Below, one piece after another: positions 8,162 through 16,915 of a stretch of DNA of 64,000 nucleotides. The notes under the pieces are model-generated. The model was not told where the DNA came from and made no database searches. It was given only the letters and a program-made list of their open reading frames with translations. How positions within the stretch are numbered: the stretch's first letter is position 1; each line of letters begins with the position of its first letter. A program made the position numbers and the translations under genes. The DNA comes from Psychrobacillus sp042944905 (GTDB lineage: Bacteria; Bacillota; Bacilli; Bacillales_A; Planococcaceae): assembly GCF_042944905.1 (NCBI RefSeq), contig NZ_CP168496.1:682001-746000 (forward strand), written 5' to 3'.

Positions 8162-9022
8162 GTGGCATCATTACGCGACATTAAAAGTAAAATTACGTCA
8201 ACAAAGAAAACTAGTCAAATTACGAAAGCTATGCAAATGGTTTCTGCTTCTAAATTGAACCGTGCGGAGGAAAATGCGAAAGCATATGTTCCTTACATGT
8301 CGAAAATTCAAGAAGTAGTAGGTGCAATTGCTACAGGAACAAGTGATGGTGGACATCCAATGTTAACTTCTCGTCCTGTCAAAAAGACTGCATATCTTGT
8401 CATCACTGCAGATCGTGGTTTAGCAGGAGCTTATAACAGTAACGTAATCCGTGCTGTATCTAATGCGATTGCTGAGCGCCATGCTTCAAATGAAGAGTAT
8501 GTAATTTTGGCGATAGGTCGTATGGGACGTGACTTCTTCGTAAAACGTGGTTCGAATGTAATAGAAGAAGTTATAGGTTTACCAGATCAACCTGCTTTTT
8601 CTGATATTAAAGAAATCGCGCGCAGAGCTGTTGGTATGTTCACGGATGGTACATATGATGAACTTTATATGTACTATAACCACTTTGTCAGTGCCATCTC
8701 TAGTGAAGTTACGGAGAAAAAGGTACTGCCACTTACGGATATTGCAGTAGAAACAGGCACAACCGCTTCATACGAATTTGAGCCTTCAGCTGAAGCAATT
8801 CTTGAAGTGTTACTTCCACAATATGCGGAAAGCCTAATTTTTGGTGCATTACTCGATGGTAAAGCAAGTGAACATGCTTCTCGTATGTCTGCGATGAAAT
8901 CCGCGACAGACAACGCAACTGATTTAATAGGTAACTTAACATTAGTTTATAACCGAGCACGACAAGCGGCAATTACACAAGAAATTACGGAAATTGTTGG
9001 CGGTGCAGCGGCTCAAGAATAG
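8162..9022 (+). CDS. atpG: ATP synthase F1 subunit gamma
   Basis: A 286-residue central shaft subunit. The N-terminal helix has IKSKITSTKKTSQITKAMQM followed by VSASKLNRAEE, and the C-terminal helix has MKSATDNATDLI and RARQAAITQEITEIVGGA, both diagnostic of AtpG. GTG start at 8162 behind AAGGTGGTGAAATACCA. Spacing to atpA is 44 bp and to atpD 35 bp. Confidence 0.96.
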   Translation: MASLRDIKSKITSTKKTSQITKAMQMVSASKLNRAEENAKAYVPYMSKIQEVVGAIATGTSDGGHPMLTSRPVKKTAYLVITADRGLAGAYNSNVIRAVSNAIAERHASNEEYVILAIGRMGRDFFVKRGSNVIEEVIGLPDQPAFSDIKEIARRAVGMFTDGTYDELYMYYNHFVSAISSEVTEKKVLPLTDIAVETGTTASYEFEPSAEAILEVLLPQYAESLIFGALLDGKASEHASRMSAMKSATDNATDLIGNLTLVYNRARQAAITQEITEIVGGAAAQE

Positions 9023-9057
9023 TAAATGATAGAAAAGTAAGACAGGAGGGAACAGCA

Positions 9058-10473
9058 GTGAACAAAGGACAAGTACTACAAGTAATGGGTCCAGTTGTTG
9101 ACGTTAAGTTTAACAATGGCCAATTGCCAGCTATCTATAATGCATTAACAGTAGCGATTCAACGTCCAAATGAAGCGCCTACTACATTAACATTAGAAGT
9201 AGCTCTACACTTAGGAGATGACTCTGTTCGTACTATTGCAATGGCATCTACTGACGGCCTTAAGCGTGGTACAGAGGTTATAGATGCTGGTACAGCAATT
9301 TCTGTTCCAGTTGGTGACGTTACATTAGGACGTGTATTCAACGTACTAGGTGAAGTTATCGACTTAGGAGAGGAGATTCCAGCGGGTGAGCGTCGTGACC
9401 CAATTCACCGTCAAGCTCCAACATTTGAAAACCTTTCAACTGAAATTGAAATTCTTGAAACAGGTATCAAAGTAGTAGACCTTCTTGCTCCATATATTAA
9501 AGGTGGTAAAATCGGTCTATTTGGTGGTGCTGGTGTAGGGAAAACAGTTCTTATCCAAGAACTTATCAACAACATCGCACAAGAACACGGTGGTATTTCT
9601 GTATTCGCTGGTGTTGGTGAGCGTACACGTGAAGGAAATGACTTATTCCACGAGATGAGCGATTCTGGCGTTATTAAGAAAACAGCAATGGTATTCGGAC
9701 AAATGAATGAACCACCTGGAGCACGTATGCGTGTAGCTTTATCTGGTCTTACGATGGCTGAATATTTCCGTGATGAACAAGGTGCAGATGTACTTTTATT
9801 CATTGATAATATCTTCCGTTTCACACAAGCAGGTTCTGAGGTTTCGGCTCTTTTAGGTCGTATGCCATCAGCAGCAGGTTACCAACCTACACTTGCTACA
9901 GAAATGGGTCAATTACAAGAGCGTATCACGTCAACTAACACTGGTTCTGTAACATCAATCCAAGCGATTTATGTACCAGCCGATGACTATACGGATCCAG
10001 CTCCTGCAACAACTTTCGCTCACTTAGATGCGACAACTAACTTAGAACGTAAATTATCTGAGATGGGTATTTACCCAGCCGTGGATCCTTTAGCTTCTTC
10101 TTCTCGTGCGCTTTCACCAGAAATCGTAGGAAAAGAGCATTATGAAGTAGCACGTCAAGTGCAATATACATTACAACGCTACAGAGAGCTTCAAGATATC
10201 ATCGCAATCTTAGGTATGGATGAATTAGGTGACGATGACAAGTTAACGGTTAACCGTGCTCGTCGTATTCAGTTCTACCTATCTCAAAACTTCCATGTTG
10301 CAGAACAATTTACTGGTCAAAAAGGTTCATACGTTCCTGTTAAAGAAACAGTTCAAGGATTCAAACAAATTCTTGAAGGTAAATATGACCATCTTCCTGA
10401 AGATGCTTTCCGTTTAGTTGGACGCATTGAAGAAGTTATTGAAAAAGCTAAAAGCATGGGCGTAGAAGTATAA
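9058..10473 (+). CDS. atpD: ATP synthase F1 subunit beta
   Basis: A 471-residue catalytic subunit. Walker A GGAGVGKT lies at residues 156-163, Walker B is in VLLFIDNIFRFTQAGSE, and the catalytic glutamate segment GERTREG is present. The GTG start at 9058 follows AGGAGGGAACAGCA. Highly conserved throughout, including the DELSEED-related C-terminal element, here seen as GMDELGDDDK. Confidence 0.98.
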   Translation: MNKGQVLQVMGPVVDVKFNNGQLPAIYNALTVAIQRPNEAPTTLTLEVALHLGDDSVRTIAMASTDGLKRGTEVIDAGTAISVPVGDVTLGRVFNVLGEVIDLGEEIPAGERRDPIHRQAPTFENLSTEIEILETGIKVVDLLAPYIKGGKIGLFGGAGVGKTVLIQELINNIAQEHGGISVFAGVGERTREGNDLFHEMSDSGVIKKTAMVFGQMNEPPGARMRVALSGLTMAEYFRDEQGADVLLFIDNIFRFTQAGSEVSALLGRMPSAAGYQPTLATEMGQLQERITSTNTGSVTSIQAIYVPADDYTDPAPATTFAHLDATTNLERKLSEMGIYPAVDPLASSSRALSPEIVGKEHYEVARQVQYTLQRYRELQDIIAILGMDELGDDDKLTVNRARRIQFYLSQNFHVAEQFTGQKGSYVPVKETVQGFKQILEGKYDHLPEDAFRLVGRIEEVIEKAKSMGVEV

Positions 10474-10497
10474 TAAATCGGACCAGGAGGTAAAAAT

Positions 10498-10902
10498 ATG
10501 AAGACACTTACAGTCAATATTGTCACTCCCGACGGCCCGGTATACGATTCTGAAGTAGACATGATGATCGCTAAAACAGCATCTGGTGAAATCGGTATTT
10601 TACCTGGCCATATTCCAATGGTTGCACCTCTTGTAATCGGTGCAATTAAGTTGAAAAAAGATGGTAAAACAGAGTATGCAGCAGTCAACGGTGGTTTTAT
10701 TGAAGTTCGTCCTGAAAAGGTTTCGATTTTAGCTCAATCATCTGAAGTTGCTTCAACTATCGATCTAACTCGTGCAAAAGAAGCGATGAAACGTGCAGAA
10801 GAACGTCTTCAAAGTAAGCAAGATTCAACTGATTTTAGTCGTGCTGAACTTGCCTTGAAACGTGCGATGAATCGTATCAACGTTTATGAGGGTAACATTT
10901 AA
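10498..10902 (+). CDS. atpC: ATP synthase F1 subunit epsilon
   Basis: A 134-residue subunit with an N-terminal beta sandwich (TVNIVTPDGPVYDSEV, then GEIGILPGHIPMV) and a C-terminal helical hairpin rich in Arg and Glu that can inhibit ATP hydrolysis. The ATG at 10498 follows CCAGGAGGTAAAAAT. Last gene of the ATP synthase operon; a strong symmetrical terminator lies 82 bp downstream. Confidence 0.96.
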   Translation: MKTLTVNIVTPDGPVYDSEVDMMIAKTASGEIGILPGHIPMVAPLVIGAIKLKKDGKTEYAAVNGGFIEVRPEKVSILAQSSEVASTIDLTRAKEAMKRAEERLQSKQDSTDFSRAELALKRAMNRINVYEGNI

Positions 10903-10983
10903 CTTTATTTTTCATGGCAGAATAAAGTTATAGTCTTGAGCGGACGCTTTAGTTTACGCCAAGGTGAATTTGATTTACATGAA

Positions 10984-11017
10984 AAAAAAACGGACAGAAC
11001 TAGTTCTGTCCGTTTTT
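10984..11017. terminator. Terminator of the atp operon
   Basis: A perfect 24-bp palindrome at 10990-11013 (ACGGACAGAACT and its complement) is flanked by an A-run on the left and a T-run on the right, so it can act in both directions. Confidence 0.9.
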
Positions 11018-11060
11018 AGCATGTAAGAAAGGGTTACTAGAATTGTGAAGGAGGATAAAA

Positions 11061-11297
11061 ATGGGTTTATTAAATGGAGAGCAGGCAATAATTGCGATTT
11101 TAGCCAATGTGTTTTTTATCGGTATATCTTTTTATGCACTTCAAGCAATTATGATTGAAAAAGTTATTAAAAAAAAACGAGTCTTCCAAGCACAGTTATT
11201 CTATATATTAGCTAGTATACTTATCGGTTCGACAGTAGCGAATTTTTTCTTAAATTTAACAGCTTGGTCTAATCAGTTGCAATATCTGTTTAACTAA
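11061..11297 (+). CDS. ywzB: DUF1146 small membrane protein (YwzB)
   Basis: A 78-residue protein with two hydrophobic segments (about residues 9-30 and 45-65) joined by a basic stretch EKVIKKKRVFQAQ. It matches the DUF1146/YwzB family, always found between atpC and murA in Bacillus. The ATG follows GAAGGAGGATAAAA. Function unknown. Its B. subtilis neighbour ywmB is not present here. Confidence 0.8.
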   Translation: MGLLNGEQAIIAILANVFFIGISFYALQAIMIEKVIKKKRVFQAQLFYILASILIGSTVANFFLNLTAWSNQLQYLFN

Positions 11298-11301
11298 AAA
11301 G

Positions 11302-11354
11302 GATTCTATATGCTCATGCAAATAATGGAGAAGTTTGTATGAGCATGTAGAATC
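11302..11354. repeat. Long inverted repeat downstream of ywzB
   Basis: Arms at 11302-11318 and 11338-11354 pair over 17 positions with one or two mismatches (GATTCTATATGCTCATG against TATGAGCATGTAGAATC). No T-run follows, so it is a weak terminator candidate at best; it could instead protect the mRNA end. Confidence 0.6.
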
Positions 11355-11506
11355 GCCTCAAATTTCCTGGGAAATATTTTGTCGAATAGGTTTATGTGAA
11401 ACACACTAGGGTAATTTAAGATTATCTACACGAAAAGACAGGGTGTTACGTATACTATAGCAATAAAAAATATCAAATTAGCCGGTGAAAATAGTGTTTT
11501 AGATGC

Positions 11507-11535
11507 TTGTATATACGCGAAATACATTGTATGAT
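11507..11535 (+). promoter_or_regulatory. Sigma-A promoter of murA
   Basis: TTGTAT at 11507-11512 and TATGAT at 11530-11535 are spaced by 17 bp, 89 bp upstream of the murA start. Confidence 0.65.
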
Positions 11536-11623
11536 GTATATTGTTTTGAATTTCTAATAATGACATCATACATATTTCATTTATATAAAAGCAAATGAGG
11601 ATAAAGAACGCGGAGGGAAAGAA

Positions 11624-12919
11624 GTGGATAAAATCGTTGTTAAAGGCGGTCAAACTTTAAAAGGCAATGTGCGAGTTGAAGGTGCGAAAAATGCGGTACT
11701 GCCAGTACTAGCTGCAGCTTTACTAGCATCCAAGGGAGTAAATGTTATAAAAGAAGTGCCAACACTTGCAGACGTTTTGACAATAAATGAAGTATTAAAA
11801 AGCTTAAATACGAAAGTTGAATATAATCCTGAACTTAATGAAGTAATAATTGATTCACAAGAAAGACTCTCTAGTGAAGCACAATTTGAGTATGTGCGAA
11901 AAATGCGTGCATCTATACTGGTAATGGGTCCCATTTTAGCGAGAAATGGTTTTGCTCGTGTTGCATTACCTGGTGGTTGCGCAATTGGATCTCGTCCAAT
12001 TGATCAGCATTTAAAAGGCTTTGAAGCTATGGGTGCAGAAATTTCATTCGGACATGGTTTTGTAGAAGCTAAAACAAATGGTCGTTTACAAGGTGCTAAA
12101 ATTTATCTAGACGTACCAAGTGTTGGCGCTACAGAAAACATTATGACAGCAGCAGCCCTTGCAATAGGAACTACGACTATCGAAAATGCTGCAAAAGAAC
12201 CGGAAATTGTCGATTTAGCGAACTTCATCAATGAAATGGGCGGAAAAGTAAAAGGTGCTGGTACCGACACAATTCGCATTGAAGGTGTAACTGAACTTCA
12301 TGGTACTGAACATCATATAATCCCAGATCGTATTGAAGCTGGCACATTCATGGTTGCAGCGGCAATTACTAAAGGTGACGTGCTCATCGAAAATGCAGTC
12401 CCTGAACATATGACTGCGCTTATTTCCAAAATGCAAGAAATGGGTATAGAAGTGACAGAAGAAAATCACGGTATTCGTGTACGCTCTTCAGGTCAACTTA
12501 AATCAGTGGACATTAAAACGATGCCGCATCCTGGTTTCCCAACAGATATGCAATCTCAAATGATGGCGTTAATGATGACAGCACAAGGAACAGGTATCAT
12601 TACGGAAACAGTATTTGAAAACCGCTTTATGCATGTAGAAGAATTCCGACGCATGAACGGCAACATGAAGATTGAAGGACGTTCTGTAATTATGGATTCA
12701 CCTTCTAATCTACAAGGCGCAGAAGTTGCAGCAACCGATTTACGTGCAGCGGCAGCCCTTATTATTGCTGGTCTCGTAGCAAAAGGAATAACTCGAGTAA
12801 CCGAACTATATCATTTAGACCGCGGCTACGTCGACTTCGACAAAAAACTCGCAGCTCTAGGCGCTGATATTGAACGTATCGGTAGCGAAAGCCCAGAGAA
12901 AGCAATTCAACTCGTATAA
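11624..12919 (+). CDS. murA: UDP-N-acetylglucosamine 1-carboxyvinyltransferase
   Basis: A 431-residue enzyme transferring enolpyruvate from PEP to UDP-GlcNAc, the first committed step of peptidoglycan synthesis and the target of fosfomycin. The catalytic cysteine is C119 in LPGGCAIGSRPIDQH, so the enzyme should be fosfomycin-sensitive by that criterion. Substrate-binding segments EGAKNAVLP and HPGFPTDMQSQ are present. GTG start at 11624 behind GCGGAGGGAAAGAA. Its position after ywzB and before spoIID corresponds to murAA of B. subtilis. A terminator follows. Confidence 0.97.
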   Translation: MDKIVVKGGQTLKGNVRVEGAKNAVLPVLAAALLASKGVNVIKEVPTLADVLTINEVLKSLNTKVEYNPELNEVIIDSQERLSSEAQFEYVRKMRASILVMGPILARNGFARVALPGGCAIGSRPIDQHLKGFEAMGAEISFGHGFVEAKTNGRLQGAKIYLDVPSVGATENIMTAAALAIGTTTIENAAKEPEIVDLANFINEMGGKVKGAGTDTIRIEGVTELHGTEHHIIPDRIEAGTFMVAAAITKGDVLIENAVPEHMTALISKMQEMGIEVTEENHGIRVRSSGQLKSVDIKTMPHPGFPTDMQSQMMALMMTAQGTGIITETVFENRFMHVEEFRRMNGNMKIEGRSVIMDSPSNLQGAEVAATDLRAAAALIIAGLVAKGITRVTELYHLDRGYVDFDKKLAALGADIERIGSESPEKAIQLV

Positions 12920-12926
12920 TATATGT

Positions 12927-12964
12927 AAAGCACTATGCATTCATACATGCATGGTGCTTTTTTA
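12927..12964 (+). terminator. Terminator after murA
   Basis: Arms AAAGCACTATGCAT (12927-12940) and ATGCATGGTGCTTT (12947-12960) pair with one mismatch and are followed by a T-run. Confidence 0.8.
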
Positions 12965-12969
12965 TGGAC

Positions 12970-13585
12970 AATTGGGTTAGTCTCGATTTATAGCGAATTG
13001 GTTGCGAGTTTGGTCCTATTGGTCTCGAAGTGCTATATTTTGGAATTTGTATGAAAGTTTCATATAGGTATTCGGTTGATTTTTGGTTTAGTCTCGTTTA
13101 ATGGAGTATTGGTTGCGAATTTGGTCCTATTGGTCTCGATATGCTCAAAATGGTCTCGACTTTGGCGGAATTGGTCTCGGTTATAAGTGACTTGTTCTCG
13201 AAGTGCTATATTTTGGAATTTATACGAAAGTTTCATATAGATATTTCGTTGATTTTTGGTTTAGTCTCGGTTAATGGAGTATTGGTTGCGAATTTGGTAC
13301 TATTGGTCTCGACTTTGGCAGAATTGGTCTCGGTTATAAGTGATTTGGTCTCGAAGTGCTATATTTTGGAATTTATACGAATGGTTCATATAGGTATTCG
13401 GTTGATTTTTGGTTTAGTCTCGTTTAATGGAGTATTGGTTGCGAATTTGGTCCTATTGGTCTCGATATGCTCAAAGTGGTCTCGACTTTGGCAGAATTGG
13501 TCTCGATTATAAGTGATTTGGTCTCGAAGTGCTATATTTTGGAGTTTATACGAAAGTTTCATATAGGTACTCCATAGATTTTTGA
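12970..13585 (+). repeat. Tandem array of 21-bp phased TTGGTCTCG cores (array A2)
   Basis: TCTCG (or TTGCG) core elements lie at 12981, 13002, 13023, 13092, 13113, 13134, 13154, 13175, 13196, 13265, 13286, 13307, 13328, 13349, 13418, 13439, 13460, 13480, 13501 and 13522. Steps are 21 bp (twice 20), broken three times by an identical 69-bp AT-rich spacer containing TATATTTTGGAATTTATACG. The spacer repeats at 173, 153 and 173 bp. A 123-codon + frame at 13141-13512 is only a by-product of the repeats. The array fills the space between murA and the convergent NERD gene. Confidence 0.92.
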
Positions 13586-13593
13586 TTGTGTAT

Positions 13594-14541
13594 TTATTTC
13601 GGAAAAATGGCACTGTATTTTGTATTTTTAGATTGACCAGTTTTTATTAGCATGCTATTTTTCAATATTCTTGTTGCTTCGTGTTTATTGTTTAATTGTA
13701 AAAAATGTTGACACTCTATATTGGACATAGTGCTTTTATATATTAGAAAATATTCGTCTATTGTTTGTTCGTGTGCTTTTTTTTGATAGATTTTGCATCG
13801 AGGACAAAACCAGTTGTGTGGTAACTTTTTCATGCCAATTAAACCGCAGTGACTACACTCAACTCCTATTTGAATCGTACTCGGATCTATTCCATAGTAG
13901 TTGCTTATTGGAAATGGCTGAAAATCGATGTTTGCTTTAAGCAGATATTCCTTTAAGTTATCCAGTTCGGCTTCGTTTAGAATGGGAGAGTTGGTTTGTA
14001 TGTTTCTTATATAAGGTTTGATACCTCTACGAAACAATAAGGTTTTATTTGTTGGTGGAACTTTAATATTACTTGTGGCAAACGCGAACACGACAGCTCC
14101 GTGAATGGGTAAAGTGATACCAGAAGCTTTAAAAATTTGATTCAATTGATATTCATACTCTGCTAACTGTAGTACTGGATTTTCATATGAGTCAGTTTTG
14201 TTTGTTTCCAGTGTTCTTGTCAATTGCTGATCAGTGAAAACAATTTCTCCTTTAATATTTTTCACTTCGAAAACGAATGCATAGTACGGAGTAATTAATA
14301 AGACATCAATCTGAAAAAGCGATTCGGCGTATAAAGAAATATTATGAAAAACATAGAACTTATATGGCAATTTCAATTGCTCAAATACTTTCATCACAAC
14401 TTCTTCACCAATTTCACCATTTAATTTTTGATAGTATTCATCTTTAATCATTACATATTTTGGATGGTTTCTCGGCATTCGTTTATGCAGAGTATGTAGT
14501 GCTTTTACGTGTAGGGAAGCTGAATATTTTTTTGCTATCAT
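13594..14541 (-). CDS. NERD-domain protein with C-terminal zinc ribbon
   Basis: A 315-residue protein on the - strand; ATG at 14541 behind GAGGTGACATA. Residues about 35-130 form a NERD (nuclease-related) domain: NGEIGEEVV, then the putative metal-binding FQIDVLLI aspartate and FEVKN glutamate/lysine. The C-terminal part carries two CxxC pairs (CSHCGLIG and CPRCKIYQ) that look like a zinc ribbon. NERD proteins are predicted nucleases of unclear role; no partner gene is adjacent, so I infer nothing further. A full-length paralogue lies at 46281-47246. Its 3' end abuts repeat array A2. Confidence 0.8.
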   Translation of the reverse strand: MIAKKYSASLHVKALHTLHKRMPRNHPKYVMIKDEYYQKLNGEIGEEVVMKVFEQLKLPYKFYVFHNISLYAESLFQIDVLLITPYYAFVFEVKNIKGEIVFTDQQLTRTLETNKTDSYENPVLQLAEYEYQLNQIFKASGITLPIHGAVVFAFATSNIKVPPTNKTLLFRRGIKPYIRNIQTNSPILNEAELDNLKEYLLKANIDFQPFPISNYYGIDPSTIQIGVECSHCGLIGMKKLPHNWFCPRCKIYQKKAHEQTIDEYFLIYKSTMSNIECQHFLQLNNKHEATRILKNSMLIKTGQSKNTKYSAIFPK

Positions 14542-14700
14542 TATGTCACCTCACGCAAAGAGTACCATATTTTTATTGATAGATAGAAATCACCAAAATT
14601 CTATTTTCGAACTATGTTTTACATGAAATTAGTTACAAAATCGTATTTTGGACAATAAAAAGGCTTCGCAATTCTATTTTGGTAGTTTGAAAAATAAATT

Positions 14701-14792
14701 GGTTGCTCTTAGAAGTTTTTAGTTGCTTTGATTCGCCATTTGGTCGCTTTCGATGATGAATTAGTTGCTTTCCTAATTGAATTGGTCTCCCT
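14701..14792 (+). repeat. 21-bp phased TTGGTTGCT/TTGGTCTCC array (array A3)
   Basis: Degenerate cores TTGCT, TTGCT, TCGCT, TTGCT, TCTCC start at 14703, 14723, 14744, 14765 and 14786; steps 20, 21, 21, 21 bp. It lies upstream of spoIID, in the gap behind the divergent NERD gene. Confidence 0.8.
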
Positions 14793-14858
14793 TATACATA
14801 TTACGTTATTTTGTGGATAATAATCCCTTGCGATCAAAACAAGTCTCCTAACACTCGT

Positions 14859-14887
14859 TCATTTTCCCTCAACCTTCTGCATATAGT
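14859..14887 (+). promoter_or_regulatory. Candidate sigma-E promoter of spoIID
   Basis: TCATTTT at 14859-14865 and CATATAGT at 14880-14887 are 14 bp apart, resembling the sigma-E pattern (ATATT-type -35, CATA-type -10). spoIID is a known sigma-E gene in B. subtilis. The element ends only 6 bp before the ATG. Confidence 0.55.
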
Positions 14888-14893
14888 ACCTCT

Positions 14894-15856
14894 ATGAAAC
14901 AAAACATTCTCTTATTATTAATTTGCATCGGTCTCTTGTTATTACCGTTTTTATTAATCAAAGAAAAGCATGACGCAAAACAAGCACCTAAGTTGGAGTT
15001 AGATTTTGAAATCGAATGTCCAATACTAATCGAAGTGAAAGGGGAACTAGAGAAAATTCCTCTCGAAACATACGTTTTAGGAGTCGTAGCTGCGGAGATG
15101 CCAATTTCGTTCCATGAGGAAGCATTAAAGGCACAATCAATAGCTGCACGGACGTATGTGTTGCGGGAAACAAATTACGGAGAAAAGGCTATATCTAAAA
15201 CGGTGCAAAAGCAAGTCTATGCAAGCAAAGAAGAGCGCAGGAAAAAATGGGGGGCATCCTTCGACGAATATGAAGATAAACTCCAACGTATTGTCGCATC
15301 TACTGAAGGAGAAATTATTGTCTATAAAGATCAACTAATCACGGCGATGTTCTTTTCAACGAGTAATGGACAAACGGAAAGTGCAGAAAGCTATAGTGGC
15401 AATGCGATTCCTTATTTAGTTTCAGTCCCTAGCCAATCGGAAGAGCTTTTTTCACCAAATGTTAAAAAGCAATTCGAATTTACAAATAAAGAATGGGCAA
15501 ATGCTTTTGGATTGAAATGGTCAGAAAGCATGGCAAAAACCTTTCAAGTAACAAGAACGGATTCTAACCGAATTAAGTCTATTCAAATGATCGGCAAAAC
15601 ATGGTCAGGTAGAGAAGTACGTGCATTACTTGGACTACCTTCCACCGACTTCACGGTTTCTTTTCAGCGGGATAAAGTGGTAGTAGAAACGGTCGGATAT
15701 GGGCATGGTGTTGGTATGAGTCAATATGGTGCAGAGGTGTTAGCGCATGATTCTGTGAGGGCTCACGACATTTTACTTCACTATTATAAAGGAACAAAAA
15801 TAAAAATATTTTCAACATGTTTAAAATCACCTACAAATGCAAAGAATAGCAATTGA
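14894..15856 (+). CDS. spoIID: Stage II sporulation protein D
   Basis: A 320-residue membrane-anchored lytic transglycosylase acting with SpoIIM/SpoIIP to degrade septal peptidoglycan during engulfment. One N-terminal transmembrane segment (about residues 4-22) is followed by the SpoIID domain: ETYVLGVVAAEMP with the catalytic glutamate (E68), KAQSIAARTYV, and GYGHGVGMSQYGAE near the C-terminus. The ATG at 14894 fits the MKQ start of Bacillus SpoIID, but no ribosome binding site precedes it; see findings. spoIIQ follows 10 bp after the stop. Confidence 0.95.
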   Translation: MKQNILLLLICIGLLLLPFLLIKEKHDAKQAPKLELDFEIECPILIEVKGELEKIPLETYVLGVVAAEMPISFHEEALKAQSIAARTYVLRETNYGEKAISKTVQKQVYASKEERRKKWGASFDEYEDKLQRIVASTEGEIIVYKDQLITAMFFSTSNGQTESAESYSGNAIPYLVSVPSQSEELFSPNVKKQFEFTNKEWANAFGLKWSESMAKTFQVTRTDSNRIKSIQMIGKTWSGREVRALLGLPSTDFTVSFQRDKVVVETVGYGHGVGMSQYGAEVLAHDSVRAHDILLHYYKGTKIKIFSTCLKSPTNAKNSN

Positions 15857-15866
15857 GGTGATGAAA

Positions 15867-16517
15867 ATGAGAGAAGAACAATCGAACAAGCCTTCTCAGA
15901 AGAACAAAAATCCGAAAAAACCGTGGTTTTGGCCACTAATTTATGCGGGGTTTTCGGTAGCATTCGTTGGAATGATTTGGGGTTACAACGTGTATGTTAA
16001 CTCCGACACGGCAGGAGAATGGAAAAAGGCTGGAGATCCTGATAAAGTGACCATCGAGACCAGCGCTCTAGCAGAATCCTTGAAGTATCCTTTCAAAGAG
16101 ACGCTGCAAGATAGCATGGAAGTTGTACAGCACTTTTATGACATGGAATCTGATGAAGCGACACGTGAAAAATCCATACTTGTGTTCAATCAACAATACA
16201 GAACAAGTACGGGTGTATCTTTGTCCATGAAAGGTGAACCATTCGAAGTAATAGCTGCCATGAGTGGGAAAGTAGAAGAAGTGAATTTAGACCCGTTTGA
16301 AGGAGATGAAATCGTCTTATCCCATGCAAATGGAATGCAAACAAAATATCGTTCTGTCACTGGCATTCTAGTAAAAGTTGGGGATGTAGTGGAGCAAGGA
16401 CAAGCACTAGCAACATCTTCTGAAAGTGAATGGAATCCAACTGCAGGTGTTCACTTGGAATTTGAAGTTTTAGAAGACGGCGTTCTTATCAATCCGGAAT
16501 CAAAACTAGCGTTTTAA
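15867..16517 (+). CDS. spoIIQ: Stage II sporulation protein Q (LytM-fold)
   Basis: A 216-residue forespore membrane protein that pairs with mother-cell SpoIIIAH to form the zipper and channel across the engulfed forespore. One transmembrane segment (around PLIYAGFSVAFVGMIWGY) and a C-terminal degenerate LytM/M23 domain are present (MSGKVEEVNLDPF, THLEF-like GVHLEFEV). The ATG at 15867 follows GAGGTG with 6-bp spacing and gives the MREE start of the family; ATGs at 15837 and 15861 are less well placed. In B. subtilis spoIIQ has its own forespore promoter; here it follows spoIID closely, unlike a separate unit. Confidence 0.92.
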   Translation: MREEQSNKPSQKNKNPKKPWFWPLIYAGFSVAFVGMIWGYNVYVNSDTAGEWKKAGDPDKVTIETSALAESLKYPFKETLQDSMEVVQHFYDMESDEATREKSILVFNQQYRTSTGVSLSMKGEPFEVIAAMSGKVEEVNLDPFEGDEIVLSHANGMQTKYRSVTGILVKVGDVVEQGQALATSSESEWNPTAGVHLEFEVLEDGVLINPESKLAF

Positions 16518-16519
16518 AT

Positions 16520-16548
16520 TCATAAAAACCTATACGTATGCATAAAGT
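16520..16548 (+). promoter_or_regulatory. Candidate sigma-E promoter of spoIIID
   Basis: TCATAAA at 16520-16526 and CATAAAGT at 16541-16548 have a 14-bp spacer, matching the sigma-E layout, 38 bp upstream of the spoIIID start. spoIIID is sigma-E dependent in B. subtilis. Confidence 0.6.
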
Positions 16549-16586
16549 GATGAAAAGTGTTCCTTTACTAACGAAAGGAAGAGTTA

Positions 16587-16862
16587 GTGCACGAAACAAT
16601 ACGTCATAGATGCATACGTCTTGGTGAAATGGTTATTGAAACTAAGAAAACTGTCCGTGCCATCGCGAGCACAACCGGTCATTCTAAAAGTACAGTTCAT
16701 AAGGATTTGACGGAAAGACTCCATTTAGTAGATCCGCAATTGGCAAAAGAAGTAAAAGAAATTCTTGCGTATCATAAATCGGTAAGGCATTTGCGAGGTG
16801 GAGAAGCAACGAAACGAAAATGGAAAACTAAAAAGGAAGATGGGAAAGGTCGTGATTTGTAA
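16587..16862 (+). CDS. spoIIID: Sporulation transcriptional regulator SpoIIID
   Basis: A 91-residue DNA-binding protein that switches mother-cell transcription from sigma-E to sigma-K genes. The helix-turn-helix lies around TVRAIASTTGHSKSTVHKDL (residues about 23-42), followed by the basic C-terminal tail used for DNA contact. GTG start at 16587 behind CGAAAGGAAGAGTTA. Gene order spoIIQ-spoIIID-mbl matches B. subtilis. Confidence 0.95.
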   Translation: MHETIRHRCIRLGEMVIETKKTVRAIASTTGHSKSTVHKDLTERLHLVDPQLAKEVKEILAYHKSVRHLRGGEATKRKWKTKKEDGKGRDL

Positions 16863-16879
16863 CGAATCGCGGCTTTTTT
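16849..16879 (+). terminator. Terminator of spoIIID
   Basis: GTCGTGATT / AATCGCGGC pair over nine positions including three G-T pairs, with a six-T tail. The stem starts inside the last codons of spoIIID. Confidence 0.75.
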
Positions 16880-16915
16880 CTGTTTGCTCCACTAATAGAA
16901 ATCTAATTAGTCGGT

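Noticed and set aside
13141..13512. 123-codon + strand ORF in array A2
   Set aside because: It only translates the repeat; two 20-bp steps break the phase, there is no ribosome binding site and no resemblance to a protein family.
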